A stretch of DNA of 64,000 nt, taken from contig NZ_VOPZ01000003.1 in NCBI RefSeq assembly GCF_010470665.1, positions 310,001-374,000 on the forward strand, given 5' to 3'. This DNA is from Desulfovibrio sp. JC022. GTDB taxonomy: Bacteria > Desulfobacterota > Desulfovibrionia > Desulfovibrionales > Desulfovibrionaceae. A program made the translations under genes and the position numbers. The notes below the pieces were generated by a model, which made no database searches, had not been told where the DNA came from, and worked only from the letters and a program-made list of their open reading frames with translations. Position 1 is the stretch's first letter. Every line of letters starts with the position of its first letter. Shown here in pieces: positions 19,366-27,794 of this stretch.

Positions 19366-20949
19366 ATGGATAATGGAAATGGAAAATTTCTGCGTGTTCT
19401 TGCGGGAATTTATTTTGGGGTGTTTGTTGTCGCTGCGATTCTATGCGGCGTAATCTTGACTGTTTACAGTAATGAGCCTTGGGCTTTAACCGGACTGGCT
19501 TCCGGGTTAATAGCTATTCTGGCTTTGCTGGGAATCGGATTTTTTACCATTCTTAAAACGCAGGTCGTCCGGCCTGTGCAATGTATCACTAATTTTGCTG
19601 ACCTTGTGATCAAAGGCGAATACTCGGATGCTGATAAATGTACCAGCCCCGGTCTCGATGGCTTGCGCGCTGTGATCAGCGAGTTGAGTGATGTCTATAA
19701 AGAACGTCTGGGCTTCAGCACTAGTATTCTTGAAGGGTTGCCCCTTGGCTGCTGTATTGTAGATCTCAAGGAGCATATCAACTTTCTCAATAAAGAATGT
19801 CTCGAGATGATCGGCTCCAGCGAGCAGCCGGAATCCTATCACGGGCGTATGATTTCCCAGATTTTTTACCACGATGACCGTAAGTCCCTTATCGGGCATT
19901 GTATGGATGATGATACTCGGGCCATGAACCGGGAGGTTATCTTTAAACATGTTGATGGTAGTGACATCAACGTGCTGGCCAACCTTTTCCCTCTGCACGA
20001 TGTGGTGGGCAATGTTATCGGCGGTTGCTGTTTATATATAAACACCACCGAGCTTAAGCAGCGCGAAGCACATATCCTTGAGCAGAATGAGCTGATTGCA
20101 AAGGCTGCTGATCAGGCTAACTCAGTTGTTTATGACCTCAGCAGTGCCGCTGAGCAGCTGCGCGGACTGGTCGGTGAGGCCCGCAAGGGGGCCATGGTCC
20201 AGAGTGAAGAGGCCGGGCAGGCTGCTACTGCCATGGAAGAAATGAACGCTACTGTTTTTGAGGTTGCCCGTCATGCGCAGGAAGCTGCGAGTGATGCGGA
20301 CAAAGCAAAAGCTGATGCGGAAAAAGGCGAGGATACCGTGGCCGGGGTTGTCAGTGCCATTGATGAGGTTTCCGGTCAGGCAAATTCCCTGAAAGCTTCC
20401 ATGGAAGATCTGGATGTCAAGGCCGAGGCCATCGGTAACGTGCTGGGCGTGATTGAAGATATTGCGGACCAGACCAACCTGCTGGCTCTGAATGCGGCTA
20501 TCGAGGCTGCCCGTGCCGGTGAGGCCGGACGCGGATTTGCTGTTGTTGCCGATGAGGTTCGCAAACTGGCGGAAAAGACCGTGCAGGCAACCGCTGAAGT
20601 TCATAAGGCTGTGGGAGATATTCAAAATGGAGCGAAGACCAATGTACGGGCTACTGAAACCGCAGTCGAGTCGGTAACCCGCAGTACCGAGCTTGCCGGT
20701 GAGTCCGGTGATGCACTGGCCCGGATTGTCTCTATGTCTGAAGAGACTTCTGACCGGATCAGGTCCATTGCCACTGCCGCTGAGCAGCAGGCCGCAGCCA
20801 GTGAGCAGATCAACCGCTCCACTGAAGAGGTCAGCCGCATCTCCAGCGAGACCGAACAGGCCATGGTGGAATCAGCCGAGGCCATTGAAAAGCTGGCCCA
20901 GTTGGCCGAGAATCTCTCCGATATTATCCATGGGATGCAGAACAAATAA
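19366..20949 (+). CDS. Methyl-accepting chemotaxis protein with cytoplasmic PAS domain
   Basis: Chemoreceptors control the CheA kinase. The 527-residue product has two membrane helices (about 11-33 and 41-62) separated by only a few residues, so there is no periplasmic ligand domain. These are followed by a PAS-like domain (about 120-235) and a methyl-accepting signalling domain with the hairpin-tip motif [20 protein letters not shown] and then [18 protein letters not shown]. The signal is therefore probably sensed inside the cell, perhaps redox or a metabolite. ATG 19366 with AGGGAG upstream is preferred to a TTG at 19318. No other che gene is adjacent except a distant cheD at 47.9 kb. Confidence 0.93.
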   Translation: MDNGNGKFLRVLAGIYFGVFVVAAILCGVILTVYSNEPWALTGLASGLIAILALLGIGFFTILKTQVVRPVQCITNFADLVIKGEYSDADKCTSPGLDGLRAVISELSDVYKERLGFSTSILEGLPLGCCIVDLKEHINFLNKECLEMIGSSEQPESYHGRMISQIFYHDDRKSLIGHCMDDDTRAMNREVIFKHVDGSDINVLANLFPLHDVVGNVIGGCCLYINTTELKQREAHILEQNELIAKAADQANSVVYDLSSAAEQLRGLVGEARKGAMVQSEEAGQAATAMEEMNATVFEVARHAQEAASDADKAKADAEKGEDTVAGVVSAIDEVSGQANSLKASMEDLDVKAEAIGNVLGVIEDIADQTNLLALNAAIEAARAGEAGRGFAVVADEVRKLAEKTVQATAEVHKAVGDIQNGAKTNVRATETAVESVTRSTELAGESGDALARIVSMSEETSDRIRSIATAAEQQAAASEQINRSTEEVSRISSETEQAMVESAEAIEKLAQLAENLSDIIHGMQNK

Positions 20950-20971
20950 GAGTTCTAAACAGGTAAAAATA

Positions 20972-21011
20972 GAAGCGGGCAAATCCATTCGGATTTGCCC
21001 GCTTCTTATTT
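20972..21011 (+). terminator. Intrinsic terminator after the chemoreceptor gene
   Basis: GAAGCGGGCAAATCC pairs with GGATTTGCCCGCTTC around a 4-base loop (20972-21005), followed by TTATTT. Confidence 0.92.
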
Positions 21012-21036
21012 AACTGACTAAAAAAGGAAATTAAAA

Positions 21037-21133
21037 CGGCGAAGCCTAACAAAAGTTTTGATTCGCCTCGTCCTGAGGCTCACCCCTTTTTACAAAAAGG
21101 GTTTAAGCCCCCGGAGGGCCCGCCGGGAGGCAT
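21037..21133 (+). repeat. Dispersed hairpin repeat family A, copy 2
   Basis: Runs from CGGCGAAGCCTAACAAAAGT to GCCGGGAGGCAT with a central 8-bp stem (21084-21091 and 21094-21101, arm CCCTTTTT, loop AC). It lies between convergent genes. Confidence 0.78.
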
Positions 21134-21168
21134 TCCCCTCACAACCTGAGGAGCTTTCTTTTCTTTGT

Positions 21169-22488
21169 TCAAAATCCGTAGCGCAGGTAATCCTTGTCCT
21201 TGCGGTTGATGAGCTGGATGTAGCGGTAACGGCTCTTGACCTGAGCTTCTTCGAGCAGCGAGTAACCCTGATTGCGGCAGGAGTCACAGGCCGCCGCCGG
21301 GATTTCCAGCCCGAAGCCCATGGGACCGCCCTCGCGCTGAGTTTCCACTTTGAGCAGACCCCGGCAGTTATTGCAGAGCAGTAAGGATTCGGTCTGGGAT
21401 TCGGTGAATCCTTCGGTGTCGTAGAAAATATTGCGATGCCGCACGGACCAGTTACCACTGACCACACCTTCGCTGCTTTCAGCCGGCGGATTGAAATAGA
21501 TCTCCTTTACCCCTTCGCAGATGGTCGCGATGTAATTCATGACCTCTTCGGATTCCTTGAGTGTCTTGGGGTTAAAACCCGGCTCGCGTACGTGGGAATA
21601 ATCTACCCCGGCCATAGCCAGACTGATGCCGAGGTTTACGTAGGGCAGTGCTCCCTGAATGGCGTATCCTCCCTCAAGTACGGCAATGTCCGGCTTGAGC
21701 ATGGAATTGAGCGCGGCGTATCCCTGCGCCGAGAAATTCATGTTGGTGATCGGGTCGGTGAAATGGTTGTCCTGTCCGGCAGAGTTGATAATCAGGTCCG
21801 GCTTGAAATCTTCAAGAATGGGCATGACTGCTTTTTCCATCACCATCATGAACCCGTCATCGGAAGTTCCGGGGGGCAGGGGGATATTTACCGTGCGCCC
21901 AAGAGCTTTGGGGCCGCCTGATTCTTTGGGGAATCCTGTGCCCGGATAAAGGGTGCGCCCGTCCTGATGCAGGGAGATGAACAGGGTGTCCGGGTCGTGC
22001 CAGTAGACATCCTGTGTGCCGTCCCCGTGGTGGCAGTCGGTATCCACAATGGCGATGCGTTTGGGACCGTAATTTTCACGGATGTATTCGCACATGATTG
22101 CTTCGATGTTGATGGCGCAGAATCCGCGTGAACCCTGCACTGTCTTCATGGCGTGGTGTCCCGGAGGACGTACGAGGGCGAAAGCACGTTCCCGTTCTCC
22201 TTCCATAACCAGCTTGGCTGCCTTGATGGCGCCACCAGCAGAAATGCAGTGTGAGCGGGTGGCAACGGCCTCGGCTTCGGGAAAGCAGAAGTGGACCCGT
22301 TCAATATCTTCGCTGCAAGCCACTTCGGGCTTGTATTCGCGGATACCTTCGATGTCGAAGAGACCTTCCTCGCGCAGCTGGTCCTGAGTGTAGAGCAGCC
22401 TTTCCTCCCGTTCCGGGTGGGTGGGGGATATGGCCCAGTCAAAGGCGGGGAAAAATATGATTCCCAGACTGTTGTCAGCCTTGAGCAT
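21169..22488 (-). CDS. HDAC-fold deacetylase/amidohydrolase with C-terminal zinc ribbon
   Basis: The 439-residue product belongs to the histone deacetylase/acetoin-utilisation (AcuC, AphA) superfamily of zinc hydrolases. All catalytic residues are present: His111-His112 (RPPGHHA), zinc ligands Asp151 and His153 (DTDCHHGDG) and Asp240 (GQD), and Tyr275 (EGGY). Beyond the roughly 330-residue catalytic domain there is an extension with two CXXC pairs (Cys372/375 and Cys401/404) that probably form a zinc ribbon. The gene starts 12 bases after the HyuA-type gene with a CGGAG ribosome-binding site, so the two form an operon. The substrate is unknown; bacterial members act on acetylated small molecules, polyamines or proteins. 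Confidence 0.88.
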   Translation of the reverse strand: MLKADNSLGIIFFPAFDWAISPTHPEREERLLYTQDQLREEGLFDIEGIREYKPEVACSEDIERVHFCFPEAEAVATRSHCISAGGAIKAAKLVMEGERERAFALVRPPGHHAMKTVQGSRGFCAINIEAIMCEYIRENYGPKRIAIVDTDCHHGDGTQDVYWHDPDTLFISLHQDGRTLYPGTGFPKESGGPKALGRTVNIPLPPGTSDDGFMMVMEKAVMPILEDFKPDLIINSAGQDNHFTDPITNMNFSAQGYAALNSMLKPDIAVLEGGYAIQGALPYVNLGISLAMAGVDYSHVREPGFNPKTLKESEEVMNYIATICEGVKEIYFNPPAESSEGVVSGNWSVRHRNIFYDTEGFTESQTESLLLCNNCRGLLKVETQREGGPMGFGLEIPAAACDSCRNQGYSLLEEAQVKSRYRYIQLINRKDKDYLRYGF

Positions 22489-22500
22489 TATTGACTCCGT

Positions 22501-24165
22501 TTATGAATATGTCCGGTCCACGCCGGGTTTGATCTGGCATTTGACCCTGATATTGCGGCCTACAGTGCTGGCCCCGTTGACCATATTGAACGATGAAGAG
22601 CTGGTGATCTGGGCATTAGAACCGTCCGATGCCACATGCATCTCGCCGAGATGGGCCAGTAGATGGTTCATGGCATCCTTTTCCGCGTCTTCGAGTTTGT
22701 AATTGCGGGGGATGTTCTCGCGATGCCCCAAGGAGGGAATGAACATGAGTCCGCGTTCGGTGTCGGCGAAAAGTTCCAGCTCGGTGGTGGTACGGGTCAG
22801 GGCCGCGCCGATGGCATTGGCCACATCGTAGTTTTCCGGCACTTCGGTGGAAAGGCGGAATTTGCGGAAGACGTCCATCTTCATGGCCTGTGCCGGGCCA
22901 CCCATAATGTAAATTTTGCGGGGAATGATCTTCCGGTTCTCCAGCAGTTCATGGATGGTATAAACCGGCTGCTGGTTGATTTCATCCACAAGGGAGCGGG
23001 TGGAATCGTGGATTTTATCCACGGCGTACCCGATGGCCTGATCCGCAAGCTCGTCCGGTTCAAGACCGTTCTTGGCGGCAAAGGCGGTGAAGCCTGTTTT
23101 GGAACGTTCAATATTACCGCAATCGCAGGATTCTTTCCAGATCAGGGCGTCAGTCAAAGTGGGAGTTTCGCCCCCGAAAGCTATTGAAGGCCCGAGACGG
23201 TTGGGGCCGACCCGGACTTTTTCATTAAGCATTGAAATGGCTGAATCCCCGCCGATGCCGATGGAGTGGACCTTCAGGGCCCGCACAAGGGTGGGGTGGG
23301 AACCGATGTGGATACCTTCCTGTTCAATGAGCGGGCTGCCCCCGGCAAAAATGGCGATGTCGGTGGTGGTTCCGCCGATGTCGTAAATGATGGAATCATG
23401 GGTGATATTACACAGGGCGATGATGCCCATGACACTTGCTGCCGGACCGGAAAAAATGGATTGCACCGGAACCTTGCGCGAGAGGTCCAGCGGCATGGTC
23501 CCGCCATCCGCTTTAAGAATATTGACCTTGATATGTCCAAGGCCCATTTCATCAAGGGTGTCGGCGATGGCATCGGCAAATTTGTTGAAGACCCGCCAGA
23601 CCGCGCAATTATAGAAGGCGGTGGAAATGCGGCGCGGGAAGTTGAGCCTTCCGGTGAGCTGGTGCCCTAAAGTTGTGAAATCCGAATTATCGCCGATTGC
23701 CAGCTCAATGGATTTTTCATGGGCCGGATTGCGGGGGGAAAATTTTGTGACTGCGGCGTAAACCTTGATTCCGGCATTGCGGCAGGATGCGATTGCTTCT
23801 TCAAGAGAAAGATTGTCCAGACGTTTGGTTTCCGATCCGCGATGGTCCAGTGATCCGGGGATGACGTGGAAGTCTTTGCAGGTCATGAACGAATGGGGAT
23901 CAAGCCCCGGTCCTGCTGAGACAATGACGCCTACGTCTTCATAGTTTCCTTCCACAATGGAGTTGGTGGACAGGGTGGTGGACAGGTTCAGTTGTTTTAT
24001 GCGGGCCGGGTCCGTGTGGCGGACAATTTCTCCAAGGCTGTCCCTGATGGAGGAGAGCAGATTGTCATGCCGGGTGGCAACCTTGACTTGCGCCTCCAGT
24101 CCGTCAGGCCCTATGGCAACTGCGTCTGTATGGGTTCCGCCGACATCAATTCCGAGAAGGAGCAT
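22501..24165 (-). CDS. Hydantoinase/oxoprolinase family protein (HyuA-type)
   Basis: HyuA-type enzymes (hydantoinase A, 5-oxoprolinase, acetone carboxylase beta) use ATP to open or carboxylate amide-like substrates. The 554-residue product has the N-terminal phosphate-binding motif GIDVGGTHTDAV and the second ATPase motif IYDIGGTTTDIAIF, the expected two-lobe order. No HyuB-type partner is nearby. ATG 24165, preceded by AAGGA 8 bases upstream, is preferred over ATG 24198, which has no ribosome-binding site. A TATAAT on the minus strand at 24219-24224 may be its -10. It is followed closely by the HDAC-fold gene, so the two products probably act on the same pathway. The substrate is not determinable. 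Confidence 0.88.
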   Translation of the reverse strand: MLLLGIDVGGTHTDAVAIGPDGLEAQVKVATRHDNLLSSIRDSLGEIVRHTDPARIKQLNLSTTLSTNSIVEGNYEDVGVIVSAGPGLDPHSFMTCKDFHVIPGSLDHRGSETKRLDNLSLEEAIASCRNAGIKVYAAVTKFSPRNPAHEKSIELAIGDNSDFTTLGHQLTGRLNFPRRISTAFYNCAVWRVFNKFADAIADTLDEMGLGHIKVNILKADGGTMPLDLSRKVPVQSIFSGPAASVMGIIALCNITHDSIIYDIGGTTTDIAIFAGGSPLIEQEGIHIGSHPTLVRALKVHSIGIGGDSAISMLNEKVRVGPNRLGPSIAFGGETPTLTDALIWKESCDCGNIERSKTGFTAFAAKNGLEPDELADQAIGYAVDKIHDSTRSLVDEINQQPVYTIHELLENRKIIPRKIYIMGGPAQAMKMDVFRKFRLSTEVPENYDVANAIGAALTRTTTELELFADTERGLMFIPSLGHRENIPRNYKLEDAEKDAMNHLLAHLGEMHVASDGSNAQITSSSSFNMVNGASTVGRNIRVKCQIKPGVDRTYS

Positions 24166-24341
24166 CTGGTAAATCCTTGAGTTCTTCCCCCGTTTCATGC
24201 GGGAGGCTGGTAATCGGTATTATATAATGATGTGATCCATCCATTTATCTAGCACCCCGCCAATGTCGGAGTCCAGAGCTTTTACCGTCAGCGGTTTGAT
24301 GTGTTTGGTGAGCGGTTTTTACTTTCTTATTTACGGAGGCG

Positions 24342-25877
24342 TTACCCGTTTTTACTGATCCCCAGCTTTCTCATGCGTGAATCAAAGGTGGAGCGGTTGA
24401 TATTTGCTGCTCGTGCGGCCCGGCTGATGTTCCAGCGGAATCTATCCAGCAGTTTCATCACATAAGTGTATTCCATTTCCTGCCAGGTCAACTCGCTGAG
24501 ATCTTCTTGCGGTTCTTTTGGTATGTTTGGGGTTTCATCGTGCTTTATTTCGGGTTGTTCTACAGGTGGTTTGGCATTGGGATGTACTATGTGCAAAGGG
24601 AGGTCTTTTATGGAAATGGTGTCACCGGGAACCATGGCCTGAAACTGCTTGACCATGTTTTCCAGTTCACGGATATTTCCCGGCCAGTTGTAATTTTTCA
24701 TGGCGGTCATGGCCTTGTCGGACATGTTTTTGGGCAGCATGTGGCTATGGGATGCTTCGCGGTTTAAAAAGTGTCCGGTCAGCAGATGGATGTCTTCTTT
24801 GCGTTCACGCAGGGCGGGTAGTTTGAGAGGCAGTACATTGAGCCGGTAATATAGATCTTCCCTGAATCTGCCTGAACGTACGTCTTCTTCAAGATTGCGG
24901 TTGGTGGCGGAGATGATGCGGATATCAATTTTCTTGGTCTGGGTTCCCCCAAGGGGTTTGATCTCGTTTTCCTGCAACACACGCAGCAGTTTGGCTTGCA
25001 GGTTTACATCCATATCCCCGATTTCATCGAGGAATACAGTGCCTCCGTCCGCAGCTTCGAACAGTCCGGATTTGTTGCTGGTGGCCCCGGTAAAGGCTCC
25101 TTTTACATAACCGAACAGCTCACTTTCCAGAAGGTTTTCAGGGATGGCACTACAGTTCTGGGTCAGGAACGGCTTTTGAGACCGCGAACTCTGGGCATGG
25201 ATTTCTTCAGCAAAAAGCTCCTTACCTGTTCCGGATTCGCCGTAAAGCAGGACCGGGTAACTGGTTGCTCCGTAGTTTTCAACAAGTTTAAGGGCCTTGT
25301 TTACTGATTGGCTCTTTCCTACAATAGCTTTATTGTTCCTGATGCTGCTTAACGTCCTGCTGAGCTGGGCGAATTCAATGCGTTGTTTTTGAAATTCCAG
25401 AGAGTTGCTCAGAGAGATCGAGCCGATGTCCACCATATCCTGCAACATGGTCAGGTAACCGGGGTCAAGATTGAGCTGTTCCCCGTCTGTGCTGGTGTCG
25501 ATGACCTGTACCGCTCCGAATACCTCTTGTCCTTTGAGGCTAAGAGGAAAGCAGAGGATGAGTTTACTTTTGATTTTGAAATCTTTTTCCAGAGAACTGT
25601 AGTGTCGTGAGTCCCCGGCTTCGGCAATGGTCATTTCGTCGTTCTGGATAACCCAGCCCACAATACTCTGATCCTGCGGAGATATTTGTATACCCTTCAC
25701 GTCTTCGCTTTTTTCTCCAAGGGCTTCGACGCATTCGTACATGTCGTCGCGTTTCAGCCAGAGTGATCCTCGCTCAACGTTTTGCAGTTTCAGCAGCAGG
25801 GCCAGAATTTGCTTTTGCAGCTTTTCCGGGTCTAATTCTTGAGAAAGGGCCTTGTAATCATTAATGGATATAGTCAT
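24342..25877 (-). CDS. Sigma-54-dependent transcriptional activator with GAF domain
   Basis: This is an enhancer-binding protein that remodels sigma-54 RNA polymerase. The 511-residue product has an N-terminal GAF sensor domain (about 10-165), an AAA+ domain with Walker A GESGTGKE (213-220), the sigma-54-contacting GAFTGA loop (260-265) and Walker B TVFLDEIGD, and a C-terminal Fis-type helix-turn-helix (about 465-505). There is no receiver domain, so a small ligand or redox signal through GAF is likely. Upstream and divergent lies a sigma-54 promoter (26049) for a small ORF; downstream on the same strand are the HyuA-HDAC genes. Either is a plausible target. Confidence 0.93.
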   Translation of the reverse strand: MTISINDYKALSQELDPEKLQKQILALLLKLQNVERGSLWLKRDDMYECVEALGEKSEDVKGIQISPQDQSIVGWVIQNDEMTIAEAGDSRHYSSLEKDFKIKSKLILCFPLSLKGQEVFGAVQVIDTSTDGEQLNLDPGYLTMLQDMVDIGSISLSNSLEFQKQRIEFAQLSRTLSSIRNNKAIVGKSQSVNKALKLVENYGATSYPVLLYGESGTGKELFAEEIHAQSSRSQKPFLTQNCSAIPENLLESELFGYVKGAFTGATSNKSGLFEAADGGTVFLDEIGDMDVNLQAKLLRVLQENEIKPLGGTQTKKIDIRIISATNRNLEEDVRSGRFREDLYYRLNVLPLKLPALRERKEDIHLLTGHFLNREASHSHMLPKNMSDKAMTAMKNYNWPGNIRELENMVKQFQAMVPGDTISIKDLPLHIVHPNAKPPVEQPEIKHDETPNIPKEPQEDLSELTWQEMEYTYVMKLLDRFRWNISRAARAANINRSTFDSRMRKLGISKNG

Positions 25878-25963
25878 AATAAAGGGTTGTGAATCACGTT
25901 TGTTGATATTATTATTTGGGTATAATCTTTAAATATCGTTAAAGTAGTGCTGGGTCAACAGTA

Positions 25964-25980
25964 ATTGCACGTTGAGCAAT
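25964..25980. promoter_or_regulatory. Candidate upstream activator site
   Basis: The inverted repeat ATTGC-N7-GCAAT lies about 100 bases upstream of the predicted start of the sigma-54 promoter at 26049, the usual distance for enhancer-binding proteins. It also lies about 90 bases upstream of the divergent activator gene. It is a single short repeat, so the call is tentative. Confidence 0.35.
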
Positions 25981-26048
25981 GGAGGCTGATCTCTTGTTTA
26001 TGGGCTAAGTCCTTTTAAACAGTGCTCTCTGGAAGTCTTAATGTTTTT

Positions 26049-26065
26049 TGGCACGGAAGGTGCTT
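26049..26065 (+). promoter_or_regulatory. Sigma-54-type promoter
   Basis: TGGCAC-N5-GTGC has the -24 GG and -12 GC dinucleotides at correct spacing and matches the consensus TGGCAC-N5-TTGC at all but one position. Predicted transcription start is near 26075. It faces the small ORF at 26200 and is divergent from a sigma-54 activator gene. Confidence 0.7.
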
Positions 26066-26090
26066 TATGGAGAGTAGCTTGTTAGTCAAG

Positions 26091-26146
26091 TATGGACCGG
26101 AGAGCCCACTCCACCTCCCCGACCCCTCCGGGCTCTCCGGTCCATA
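26091..26146 (+). repeat. Perfect 17-bp inverted repeat in the leader of the small ORF
   Basis: Arms at 26091-26107 (TATGGACCGGAGAGCCC) and 26130-26146 are exact complements around a 22-base C-rich loop. It lies in the predicted sigma-54 transcript, between the start point and the 26200 ORF. It is not followed by a T run, so it is not a terminator. Confidence 0.75.
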
Positions 26147-26199
26147 AACTTTTCAAATGCAAATTCGACGCAATTCCTCGAATATATGGAGATGACCTG

Positions 26200-26433
26200 A
26201 TGAGTAGTGTTGAAACTCTTATGTCCATGCACCGTGAAGATATGGCCCTCTTAAGAACTGAAGCCAAGCAGGCCAGAAAAGAGAGGTTGGATAATAACCG
26301 TGAGATGGATCTGGCATTTAAAGACTTGCGCAGCAAACTTTCGGCTGAAATGCCGGTAACGAGTTCTTTTTCCATAAAACTTCGCGCTCCATTTGCAGTA
26401 ATGACTGCTTTGATGGGAGTTCTTAGTTTTTAA
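26200..26433 (+). CDS. Small protein of unknown function
   Basis: A 77-residue product begins MSSVETLMSMHREDMALLRT, is highly charged and helical through about residue 52, and ends in a short hydrophobic stretch (FAVMTALMGVLSF) that could associate with the membrane. ATG 26200 has GGAG 8 bases upstream; an open frame extends back to 26092, but that part is the inverted repeat. No family was recognised. It has its own sigma-54 promoter, a structured leader and a very strong terminator, which argue for a real, regulated transcript. Confidence 0.6.
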   Translation: MSSVETLMSMHREDMALLRTEAKQARKERLDNNREMDLAFKDLRSKLSAEMPVTSSFSIKLRAPFAVMTALMGVLSF

Positions 26434-26474
26434 ATAGTTTTGTGTCCGGCTGTAGCAGTCGGAAAATCGCCTTG

Positions 26475-26516
26475 AAAAATCCCGTTCGTCAGCTGACGAA
26501 CGGGATTTTTGTTTTT
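26475..26516. terminator. Bidirectional terminator
   Basis: A perfect 36-base palindrome (26475-26510; half AAAAATCCCGTTCGTCAG) has T runs on both strands and separates the small ORF (plus) from the znuA-like gene (minus). Confidence 0.93.
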
Positions 26517-27402
26517 AACGTTCTTTTATAAAAGTTGCGGCGGTGCGACGTAGGTTTTCGGCCCAGTCTTCGGCCAGCGGATCGGCAGTCAATGTTTCCG
26601 CTCCTATGGAGCTTGCTATGGCGCGTGCGCTTTTTTGTGAGAATTGGGGCTGGATAAAAATGGCTTTTACTGAATTCTTCTTTGCAAACTTTATCAGCTG
26701 AGTCAGTTCCTTGGGGCTTGGTTCTTTGCCTTCAAGTTCAATGGGGATCTGGTTCAGGCCGTAGGTGCGGGCAAAGTATCCCCATGAAGGGTGGTAGACC
26801 ATAAAACTGAATCTTTCTCCTTTTGGGGTGAATATGTTCAGTAATTCTGAATCCAGCTTGTTTATTTCTGCTGCAAAATTCAGGTAGTTGCTGGTGTATG
26901 CTTCTGTGTTTGCGGGATCATGCTCAATCAAAACGTCTCTAATCTGCTGGCTGATGATTCTGACCAGTGGCGGTGAAAGCCATACGTGCGGATCGGTTAT
27001 TTGGGTTGTTTCGTGTTCGTTGTGGTGTTTGTGTTCGTCTTCGTCATGAACGTGTGTTTTCATGGTCTGATGAACAACAGTTTTTCCAAGGTTTATAATC
27101 TCGAGTTTGTCATTGGCAGATCTGAAGCGCGGGATCCATGCCCGCTCAAAAGGTACTCCGATAGCAAAGTATATTTCTGATTTGCTTAGCAGGGCCATCT
27201 GGCGAGGTTGCGGTTCATAGGTGGCCGGGCTGCTTCCCGGTTTGACCATGATATTTGCTTTTACTTTTTCTCCTCCGATTTTCTCCACAAAATATTTCAA
27301 GGGTGCGATGGATACTGTTGTTTGAAGTTTTGCTGCCGAAACTGTTGAGCAGGTCAGCAGTAGGGCAAGTATGCTCAGTGCGATTGTTTTTGTTGTTTTC
27401 AT
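26515..27402 (-). CDS. Zinc/manganese ABC transporter substrate-binding protein (ZnuA-like)
   Basis: Cluster A-I binding proteins deliver Zn or Mn to an ABC permease in the inner membrane. The 295-residue product has a signal peptide (MKTTKTIALSILALLLTCST, cleavage after SAA), a His/Glu-rich loop (about residues 117-134, including HVHDEDEHKHHNEH) typical of zinc rather than manganese binding, the DPHVWLSP ligand motif, and the conserved FMVYHPSWGYFA. ATG 27402 was chosen because it starts the signal peptide; the frame runs on to 27483. No permease or ATPase gene lies next to it, so partners are elsewhere. A palindrome at 27449 may be its metalloregulator operator. Confidence 0.9.
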   Translation of the reverse strand: MKTTKTIALSILALLLTCSTVSAAKLQTTVSIAPLKYFVEKIGGEKVKANIMVKPGSSPATYEPQPRQMALLSKSEIYFAIGVPFERAWIPRFRSANDKLEIINLGKTVVHQTMKTHVHDEDEHKHHNEHETTQITDPHVWLSPPLVRIISQQIRDVLIEHDPANTEAYTSNYLNFAAEINKLDSELLNIFTPKGERFSFMVYHPSWGYFARTYGLNQIPIELEGKEPSPKELTQLIKFAKKNSVKAIFIQPQFSQKSARAIASSIGAETLTADPLAEDWAENLRRTAATFIKER

Positions 27403-27448
27403 GTGTTCTCTCTGTGTTTGATATTCAATCTCATTTAGTTGAAGGTGT

Positions 27449-27465
27449 ATCATATTATATATGAT
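27449..27465. promoter_or_regulatory. Candidate metalloregulator (Zur/Fur-type) operator
   Basis: ATCATAT-TAT-ATATGAT, a 7-3-7 inverted repeat, lies 47 bases upstream of the znuA-like start in an AT-rich promoter region. The Fur family binds AT-rich palindromes of this kind; the specific regulator is inferred from the gene. Confidence 0.4.
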
Positions 27466-27483
27466 GTCAATCGCTGTTGTCAT

Positions 27484-27794
27484 TGCTTGTTTTGTGTGTA
27501 GGGCGAAAGAATTAATTGAGAAGGTTTGCTTTGTGTGTTTTTTAAAATTGTTTTTTAGTTCTATTTAGCTTTATTGGTTTTACTCTTGTTTTTGCAAAAA
27601 TGTTTTATGTGGTTTTTTTGGGTTGTTTTTTTGTTTAATCCGCTTGTTTTGGCACAAAGAGTGCTTGGCTAGTATGAGAAATGCATTTTTGAAGGGTTGA
27701 TTTTCTAAAATTGTAAAAACAGTGGCTAAAAAACATTGTCTGAAAGACATAAATGTAAAAACAACAGATTCAAAACAGCAGGGGTTAACAAAAA
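27484..27794. other. Divergent AT-rich promoter region, znuA-like / amtB
   Basis: These 311 bases separate divergent genes and contain long T runs. The only clear element is the sigma-54 promoter at 27650. No small ORF is convincing. Confidence 0.6.
27650..27665 (+). promoter_or_regulatory. Sigma-54-type promoter of amtB-glnB-glnD
   Basis: TGGCAC-AAAGA-GTGCTT has correctly spaced -24 GG and -12 GC and one mismatch to TGGCAC-N5-TTGC. Predicted start is near 27676, about 120 bases before amtB. Sigma-54/NtrC control of amt-glnB genes is well established in proteobacteria. Confidence 0.75.

Noticed and set aside
26092-26199. N-terminal extension of the small ORF at 26200 back to 26092
   Set aside because: This part encodes the inverted repeat, gives a Pro/Ser/Thr-rich peptide and has no ribosome-binding site. 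ATG 26200 has GGAG at good spacing.
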